This document shows, one piece after another, positions 58,957 to 64,000 of a DNA stretch of 64,000 bases; position 1 is the first letter of the stretch, and each line of letters opens with the position of its first letter. The notes beneath the pieces are model-generated. The model was not told the DNA's origin, did not search any database, and worked only from the letters and a program-made list of their open reading frames with translations. The position numbers and the translations under genes are program-made. This DNA is from Tistrella bauzanensis (GTDB lineage: Bacteria > Pseudomonadota > Alphaproteobacteria > Tistrellales > Tistrellaceae), in the NCBI RefSeq assembly GCF_014636235.1, contig NZ_BMDZ01000021.1, positions 1-64,000 on the forward strand, written 5' to 3'.

Positions 58957-59730
58957 ATGCGCATTCTGGTGACCCGACCGATCGACGACGCGCAGCACCT
59001 TGCGGAGCAGCTGCACCGCATGGGCCATCAGGCCATGATCGCGCCGTTGATGACCGTGCGCTATCGCCCGATCCCCGATCTGGAACGGGTGCTCGATCGC
59101 GCGCAGCGCGTGCTGCTGACCAGCGCCAACGGCGCCCGATCGCTGGCCCGCGCCACCGATCGTCGCGATCTGAAGCTCGCCACCGTCGGCCGCGCCACGG
59201 CCGAGGCCGCGCGCCGCGCCGGCTTCACCCGCATCGACGTGGCCGGTGGCGATGCCGACCGGCTGACCGAGCTGTGCGCCCAGCGCTATAACCCGGCGGA
59301 AGGGCCGCTTGCCCATATCGCCGGCAGCGTGGTCACCGGCCGGCTGGGTGAGCGGCTGGCGGCACTGGGCTTCCTGGTCGAGCGTCGGGTGGGCTATGAC
59401 GCCGCCGCGATCGGCGAGTTGCCGCCGCCGGTGGCCGACGGGCTGGCGCATGGGCAGATCCCGGCGGTGATGCTGTTCTCGCCCCGCACCGCGCGGCTGT
59501 TCCTCGACGAGATCGAACGGATCGGCATCGCCAGCCGTTTCACCCGCATCGACGCCCTGTGCCTCAGCCCGGCCGTGGCCGAGATGGCGGCGGGCCTGCC
59601 CTGGCGGCGGCTGCTGATCGCGGCCGAACCCGCCGGCGAGGCGATGCTGGCGCTGATCGACCATGCCGGCCCGAACGGCACGCCACCCCCCGGCCACGAG
59701 CCGGCCCATGATCCGGCGGGCCGGGGATAG
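58957..59730 (+). CDS. hemD: Uroporphyrinogen-III synthase
   Basis: A 257-residue protein that closes and inverts hydroxymethylbilane to uroporphyrinogen III, the branch point of heme and cobalamin synthesis. The family is poorly conserved, but MRILVTRPIDDAQHLAEQLH, RVLLTSANGARSLARA, AVMLFSPRTARLFLDEIERI and the position after hemC make it clear. The last 15 residues are Pro/Gly-rich. It links heme supply to the B12-dependent genes in the window only in a general sense. Confidence 0.9.
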   Translation: MRILVTRPIDDAQHLAEQLHRMGHQAMIAPLMTVRYRPIPDLERVLDRAQRVLLTSANGARSLARATDRRDLKLATVGRATAEAARRAGFTRIDVAGGDADRLTELCAQRYNPAEGPLAHIAGSVVTGRLGERLAALGFLVERRVGYDAAAIGELPPPVADGLAHGQIPAVMLFSPRTARLFLDEIERIGIASRFTRIDALCLSPAVAEMAAGLPWRRLLIAAEPAGEAMLALIDHAGPNGTPPPGHEPAHDPAGRG

Positions 59731-59740
59731 GGCGCGGCCC

Positions 59741-59797
59741 CCTCCACCTGCGCCAGAGACCTCCACCTGCGCCAGAGATCTTCATCTGTGCAAGAAT
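59741..59797. repeat. 19-bp tandem repeat after hemD (two perfect copies, one decayed)
   Basis: CCTCCACCTGCGCCAGAGA occurs at 59741 and 59760, and a third unit at 59779 matches at about 12 of 19 positions. It fills part of the gap between hemD and the Mic60-like gene. Confidence 0.75.
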
Positions 59798-59934
59798 TCA
59801 CGACGGCACATCGGAACCGGAAGGGGGAGCCGCGTGGTTGAGGCCACGCGGCTTGCCTCGACGTGCCCGATGCGCGACAAAGGGTGCAAGCCGACCGCCT
59901 CGGCGGGGGATGCCGACCAGACGGAGACCGCCCG

Positions 59935-61584
59935 ATGACCGACAGCCGGACGCCGAAACCGGGAAAGACCGGCAGCGATGCCGCGAAGACAGATGCCAAA
60001 GACGCCGAGGCTGCCAAGGCCGCAGCCGTGACCCAGGGTCCGATCGCCGGGGACCTGTCCCCCGCCGCCGACGCATCCGCGTCCGCATCCAGTGCTCCCG
60101 GAACCGGTGCCGATGGTGGTGCCTCCTCACCGGCCACGACGTCACCCGCAACCTCCCGGCCGACGGCGAGCGTGCCGCCCACGGGCGCATCCCGGCCAGA
60201 CAGCGCCACGACCGATAAGGCCACGAGTGACAAGACGACGACCGGCAAGGCCCCGGCTGGCAAGACCACGACTGGTAAGACCACGACTGGCAAGACCGAG
60301 GCCGACCTGTCCCCGCCGGCTGACACCCAGCCGGCGGCCGCACAGCCAGCCGGCCGGCTGGTGACGCCGCAGCCGGGCGGCGGCCCGGCCCGGCACAGCG
60401 GTGCCGGCCGCGCGGCGCTGGGTGTATCGGTTCTGGCGCTGATGCTGGTGGTGATCGCGGGCGTTATGGTCACCGCCGCCCCCGAGCGGGTGCGCGGGCT
60501 GATCGATGCCGCCCCGGCGGGCGTGGAGCCGGCGCTGGGCGACCGGATCAGCGCGCTTGAACAGCGGCTCGACCAGGGGCCGCCCGACACGGCCGCGCTG
60601 GAACAGCGGCTCGGCGCTGTGGAGAGCGGGCTTCAGTCGCTGAACGGCGACCGGCTGGCCGAGCGGGTCGCGGCGCTGGAAGATGCCACCGCACGCATGG
60701 AGGCGCTGACCCAGACCGTGCAGCGCCTTGAGGCCGAGCTCAGCCGCACCGCCGACACCGCCGCCCGGATCGGACCGGTCGAGAACCGGCTGGCCACGGT
60801 TGAGGGCGCCACCCGCAATCTGTCGGACCGCGCCGCCCTGGCCGAAAGCCGGCTGGCCGACACGCCCACCGCCGATGCCATGCGCCTGACCGCGCTGGCC
60901 CTGGCCGATGCCCAGCTATCGGACGCACTCGATGCCGGGCGCGCCTTCGAGGGGCCGCTGGGCGCGATCCGCGCCCTTGGCCGCGGCAATCCGGCGATCA
61001 TCGATGCCGTTGACCGGCTGATGCCGATGGCGGCGGCGGGTGTCGCCACCCGCGCCGATCTGGCAAGCCGCTTCAAGGCGCTGGTGCCCGACATCCTGCA
61101 GGCGGCCGAGACCCGCCCTGCCGCGGACGACGTGGTGGGCGGCGTGCTGTCGGAACTGCGCGGGCTGGTCACGGTGCGCCGCACCGGCCAGCAGGCCGCC
61201 AGCGGCAGCGATGCCGCGGCCGAGGCCGATCTGACCCTGGCCGCGATGGAACGGCGCATCGCCGCCGGCGACCTGCAAGGCGCCATCGCCCGGTCCGGCG
61301 ACCTGCCGCCCGCGGCGCAGGAGCGCGCCCGGGGCTGGCTCGACGCCGCCCGCGCCCGGGTGGAGGCGGAAGCCGCCGCCGCCGCCCTGGGCGACGCCGT
61401 GTCCGAGAGCTTCGAGGCGGGGGCACGTGAAACTGCGTCCATGCCCGCCGCTCCCGAGGCTGCGCCCGAAGAGCCCGCCGCCGAACCCGCTTCGTCCGAA
61501 GCGGCCCCGCCGCCCGCATCCACCCCCTCTTCCGAACCGGCATCCGGTGCCGACACCAACAGCCATGGTGAGGCCGCTCAATGA
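59935..61584 (+). CDS. Mitofilin (Mic60)-like inner-membrane protein
   Basis: A 549-residue protein with a 150-residue disordered, Ala/Thr/Lys-rich cytoplasmic part that includes a GKTTT repeat, one membrane helix at about 160-180 (LGVSVLALMLVVIAGVMVTA), a coiled coil of about residues 200-310 (ISALEQRLDQ, ERVAALEDATARMEALTQTV), and a C-terminal mitofilin-like domain (FKALVPDILQAAE). Alphaproteobacterial Mic60 homologues in the hem operon are the likely ancestors of the mitochondrial cristae protein and can shape inner membranes. ATG 59935 has GGAG upstream. It overlaps hemY by four bases. Confidence 0.82.
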   Translation: MTDSRTPKPGKTGSDAAKTDAKDAEAAKAAAVTQGPIAGDLSPAADASASASSAPGTGADGGASSPATTSPATSRPTASVPPTGASRPDSATTDKATSDKTTTGKAPAGKTTTGKTTTGKTEADLSPPADTQPAAAQPAGRLVTPQPGGGPARHSGAGRAALGVSVLALMLVVIAGVMVTAAPERVRGLIDAAPAGVEPALGDRISALEQRLDQGPPDTAALEQRLGAVESGLQSLNGDRLAERVAALEDATARMEALTQTVQRLEAELSRTADTAARIGPVENRLATVEGATRNLSDRAALAESRLADTPTADAMRLTALALADAQLSDALDAGRAFEGPLGAIRALGRGNPAIIDAVDRLMPMAAAGVATRADLASRFKALVPDILQAAETRPAADDVVGGVLSELRGLVTVRRTGQQAASGSDAAAEADLTLAAMERRIAAGDLQGAIARSGDLPPAAQERARGWLDAARARVEAEAAAAALGDAVSESFEAGARETASMPAAPEAAPEEPAAEPASSEAAPPPASTPSSEPASGADTNSHGEAAQ

Positions 61585-63134
61585 TCCGTGTGGTTCTGCT
61601 GGTACTGGTCATCATCGTCCTCAGCCTTGCAGGCGCGTGGGTAGCCGATCATCCGGGCACCTTGACCCTCGACTGGCTGGGCTGGCGGATCGATACCACC
61701 GTCGCGGTGGCCCTGGCGGTGACCCTGCTGGCGCTGGTGGCGCTGGCGCTGGTCTGGCGGCTGGTGGCCTCGGTGGTCACCGGCCCGCGCAGCTATATGC
61801 GCCGGCGCGCCGAGCGCCGCCGCCAGCGCGGACTGAAGGCGATGACCCAGGGGCTGGCCGCCGTGGCCGCCGGCGATGCGCGCGATGCCCGTCGCATGTC
61901 GGCCCGCGCCGAACGACTGCTCGATGCCCAGCCGCTGGCCGATATGCTGGCCGCGCAATCGGCCCAGCTGGCCGAAGACCCGACCGAGGCCACCCGTCGC
62001 TGGACGCGGATGCTGGAGCATGAGGAAACCGCCGAACTGGGCCTGCGCGGTCTGGCCGCGCTGGCCCGTCGGCAGGGCGATGGCACCGCCGCCGTGGCGC
62101 GCGCGCGGGACGCGCTGGCAAAGCGCCCCGGCACGCGCTGGGCGCTTGAGACGGTGTTCGAGGTGAAGCTGGACGAGGGCGACTGGGCCGAAGCCGAGGC
62201 GGCGCTGACCGCCCTTGAGCGTCACAAGCATCTCGACCGCGAGCAGTCGCGCCGCCGGCAGGCGGCCCTGGAGATTGAACGGGCCCGGGCCGAAAGCGCC
62301 GCCGGCGCCCATGACGACGCGATGAACCGGGCGCGCGCCGCCATCCGGCTGGCGCCCGAGCGCCCGGAAGCCGCGATCACTCAGGTCGAGGTGGCGATCG
62401 CCGCCGGCAAGCTGCCCAATGCCCGCAAGATGATCGAACAGAACTGGGCCGCCGCGGCACATCCTCAGCTGGGCCGGCTGTATGTCGACCTGCTGGGCAC
62501 GGAAAGCAACGCCACCGACCGGGCGAAGCGGGCCCGGGATCTTGCCCAGATCGCCCCCAATCTGCCGGAAAGCCGGCTGCTGGTGGCGGAAACCGCGCTG
62601 GATGCCGGCATTCTTGGCGTGGCACGCGATGCCGCCAACAAGATCGCGGTCGCCGATCGTGACACCCGCGCCGAGCGCGTCGCCGCCCGCGCCGCCGAGG
62701 CCGAGGGCGACTGGCAATCCGCCGCCCAGGCCTGGCAGCGCGCCGCCGATGCCCGCCCGGCGCCCGGCTGGCTGTGCAGCAGTTGCGGCACCATGCACCG
62801 GCGCTGGGAGGCGGTCTGCGACCATTGCGGCAGCTTCGACACGGTCGCCTGGCGTCATCCGGCAGCGGCGGCGGTTGCCACCGGCCGCGCGCCGGTGTCG
62901 GCGGCGGCCGGCACCACCGGTCACCCCGCCCCGTCGTCCAACCCGGCCTCATCATCCCGCCCGGCCTCCTCATCCCGCCCGGCCTCCTCATCCCGCCCGG
63001 CCTCCTCATCCCGCCCGGCTTCCTCATCCCGCCCCGACCCGTCATCAGGTGCCGAGGCTCCGGCGCCGACCGATATCCGCCCGCCGCTCGACGCTGCAGC
63101 GCCGACACCGGGCCGGCCACCGGCCGCCGCCTGA
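61581..63134 (+). CDS. hemY: HemY-like protein with C-terminal zinc ribbon
   Basis: A 517-residue protein with two N-terminal membrane helices (about 2-20 and 40-62), then TPR-like helices to about residue 390. It then has a four-cysteine ribbon, WLCSSCGTMHRRWEAVCDHC, with Cys399, Cys402, Cys413 and Cys416, as in the rubredoxin-like tail of LapB. A low-complexity tail follows with repeats of SSRPAS. HemY family proteins act in protoheme synthesis by an unknown mechanism. It overlaps the mic60-like gene by four bases. The ribbon could be a regulatory metal or protein-contact site. Confidence 0.87.
   Translation: MIRVVLLVLVIIVLSLAGAWVADHPGTLTLDWLGWRIDTTVAVALAVTLLALVALALVWRLVASVVTGPRSYMRRRAERRRQRGLKAMTQGLAAVAAGDARDARRMSARAERLLDAQPLADMLAAQSAQLAEDPTEATRRWTRMLEHEETAELGLRGLAALARRQGDGTAAVARARDALAKRPGTRWALETVFEVKLDEGDWAEAEAALTALERHKHLDREQSRRRQAALEIERARAESAAGAHDDAMNRARAAIRLAPERPEAAITQVEVAIAAGKLPNARKMIEQNWAAAAHPQLGRLYVDLLGTESNATDRAKRARDLAQIAPNLPESRLLVAETALDAGILGVARDAANKIAVADRDTRAERVAARAAEAEGDWQSAAQAWQRAADARPAPGWLCSSCGTMHRRWEAVCDHCGSFDTVAWRHPAAAAVATGRAPVSAAAGTTGHPAPSSNPASSSRPASSSRPASSSRPASSSRPASSSRPDPSSGAEAPAPTDIRPPLDAAAPTPGRPPAAA
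62952..63023 (+). repeat. 18-bp in-frame tandem repeat in hemY
   Basis: Four copies of TCATCCCGCCCGGCCTCC (one with a single change) are in frame and encode SSRPAS, with a partial fifth. They lie in the disordered tail after the zinc ribbon and would change tail length in 6-residue steps if copy number varied. Confidence 0.9.
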
Positions 63135-63141
63135 CCACGAC

Positions 63142-63181
63142 AAACCCCGCCACCCCGGCAATGGCCGGCATGGCGGGGTTT
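63142..63181. terminator. Terminator hairpin between hemY and the amidohydrolase
   Basis: AAACCCCGCCA and its exact complement enclose a smaller GCCGGC-type inner stem. It follows the hemY stop by seven bases, between convergent genes, with short A and T ends. Confidence 0.75.
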
Positions 63182-63235
63182 CGATCGATCAGCCGGCGAT
63201 GTGACGGTCAGGCTGCGATGGGGCGGCCAGGCAGA

Positions 63236-64000
63236 TCAGCGCGCGGCAGCGCCGGCCTTGCCGAAATACACGTCCTCGGGCTTGAAGCCATAGAAGCGCA
63301 TCGCATTCGGGCCGAAGATCAGGTCTTTCTGATCGTCGGGCACGTCGTCGCGCTCGCGGATCGAACTGAACGCCTCGCCCAGCTTGCCGCCGGCATAATG
63401 GGTATGCGGAAAGTCTGCGGCCCCCAGGATGCGGTTGGGACCGATCAGATTGGTGAAATCGGCCAGGTTGGCCTCGTCACCCTCGACTGTGAAATAGATC
63501 TCACGCTCGCGGATATATTCCATCGGTGACTTCTCGGCCGGCCAGACCTCGGCCGCGGGCGTCACCCGCCACTTGTCCATCCGGTCCATCACCGTCGGGA
63601 ACCAGCTCGCGCCCCCTTCCAGGAAGCCCACCTTCAGCGATTTAAAGCGGTCGAGGATGCCGCCGCCCAGGAAGCTGAAGAAGCCGAACACGATGGTCAG
63701 CTCGAAATTCAGGATGAAAGCCGCGGCCGGGCTGTCCAGCCCCTCGCCGATGCCGTCATGCGCCCAGCCGACATGCACGCAGACCGGCAGGCCCACCTCT
63801 TCGGCCGCGGCCCAGACCGGGTCGAAGCGTCGGTCGTGCAGCAGCACCGACCCCACCGTGCCCAGCACCATCAGGCTGCTGGCGCCCAGCGCCTTGGCAC
63901 GATGAACTTCCTTCACCGCCAGATGCGGCAGGCGCATCGGCAGCAGTGCCGCCCATTTCAGGCGGTCGGGCCGTTGACCGCAGGTTTCCGCCATATGGCT
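63236..64000 (-). CDS. Amidohydrolase 2 family protein, partial (5' end outside window)
   Basis: The frame is open through the right edge, so the visible 255 residues are the C-terminal part. It has LPVCVHVGWAHDGIGEG, LKVGFLEGGASWFPTVMDRM and GAADFPHTHYAGGKLGE, which match PF04909 amidohydrolases with metal-binding His and Asp. Members include decarboxylases and lactonases of aromatic compounds. The first in-frame Met near the edge (MAETCGQRPDRLKW) is an internal family position, so the true start lies beyond. The substrate is unknown. Confidence 0.85.
   Translation of the reverse strand, partial: SHMAETCGQRPDRLKWAALLPMRLPHLAVKEVHRAKALGASSLMVLGTVGSVLLHDRRFDPVWAAAEEVGLPVCVHVGWAHDGIGEGLDSPAAAFILNFELTIVFGFFSFLGGGILDRFKSLKVGFLEGGASWFPTVMDRMDKWRVTPAAEVWPAEKSPMEYIREREIYFTVEGDEANLADFTNLIGPNRILGAADFPHTHYAGGKLGEAFSSIRERDDVPDDQKDLIFGPNAMRFYGFKPEDVYFGKAGAAAR

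Noticed and set aside
60092..60364. Small Pro/Arg-rich ORF within the Mic60-like gene
   Set aside because: It is an alternate frame of the repeat region, with no ribosome site or conserved motif.

Overview
The window is a GC-rich chromosomal segment of an alphaproteobacterium. The markers are the hemC-hemD-Mic60-like-hemY block divergent from tsaD, the argH-lptM-lysA run, the htpX/rsmB/rpe/heparinase-like block with a divergent DUF1674 gene, a sufB-C-D-S-U-T operon, and ethylmalonyl-CoA pathway genes. Gene content and base composition would fit a Rhodospirillales/Tistrella-like organism, but that placement is inference and no 16S gene is present.

Layout. 0-5 kb: two related phage tailspike / pectate-lyase-like beta-helix genes on the minus strand, one intact but cut by the left edge and one truncated and frameshifted, flank a tRNA-Thr(CGU); a lactate permease follows. 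5-13.3 kb: a Pro/Glu-rich lipoprotein, fumC, an ECF sigma factor with a ChrR-type zinc anti-sigma, a Rhizobium-etli-type asparaginase, a divergent GST/LysR pair and a remnant of a transporter. 13.3-17 kb: lysA, lptM, argH and a TlpA-like thioredoxin. 17-27.3 kb: a carbon-assimilation block with 3-hydroxybutyryl-CoA dehydrogenase, EtfA/EtfB, cobalamin adenosyltransferase, a HIG1-type membrane protein, methylsuccinyl-CoA dehydrogenase, crotonyl-CoA carboxylase/reductase and, divergently, ethylmalonyl-CoA mutase. ETF would take electrons from methylsuccinyl-CoA dehydrogenase, and the adenosyltransferase would supply coenzyme B12 to the mutase. 27.3-31.4 kb: a 48-residue membrane protein, a BCCT betaine/choline transporter, DUF2000, MarR and NnrU genes. 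31.5-38.2 kb: a complete SUF Fe-S assembly operon headed by an Rrf2 regulator. 38.3-47.8 kb: housekeeping genes (heparinase-like, rpe, rsmB, htpX, an SDH assembly factor, acs, a Rieske protein, an EVE protein).

48.2-56.6 kb looks like an accessory segment placed between yciI and tsaD. It holds an epimerase and a 2-aminobenzoate (anthranilate) catabolic set (MarR, thioesterase, monooxygenase/reductase, CoA ligase) in which the monooxygenase carries a one-base frameshift, then a TSUP permease and an EF-hand lipoprotein. The window ends with tsaD, hemC, hemD, a Mic60-like protein, hemY (with a C-terminal zinc ribbon) and a partial amidohydrolase.

I see no wholly new gene system. The most unusual non-gene signal is the recurrence of short head-to-tail duplications (14-23 bp units, one of 61 bp), most of them at gene boundaries. 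The clearest regulatory finds are a pair of matching palindromes in the anthranilate-type divergent promoter, the repeated palindromic region before sufB, and a candidate ECF-type promoter before the sigma factor.
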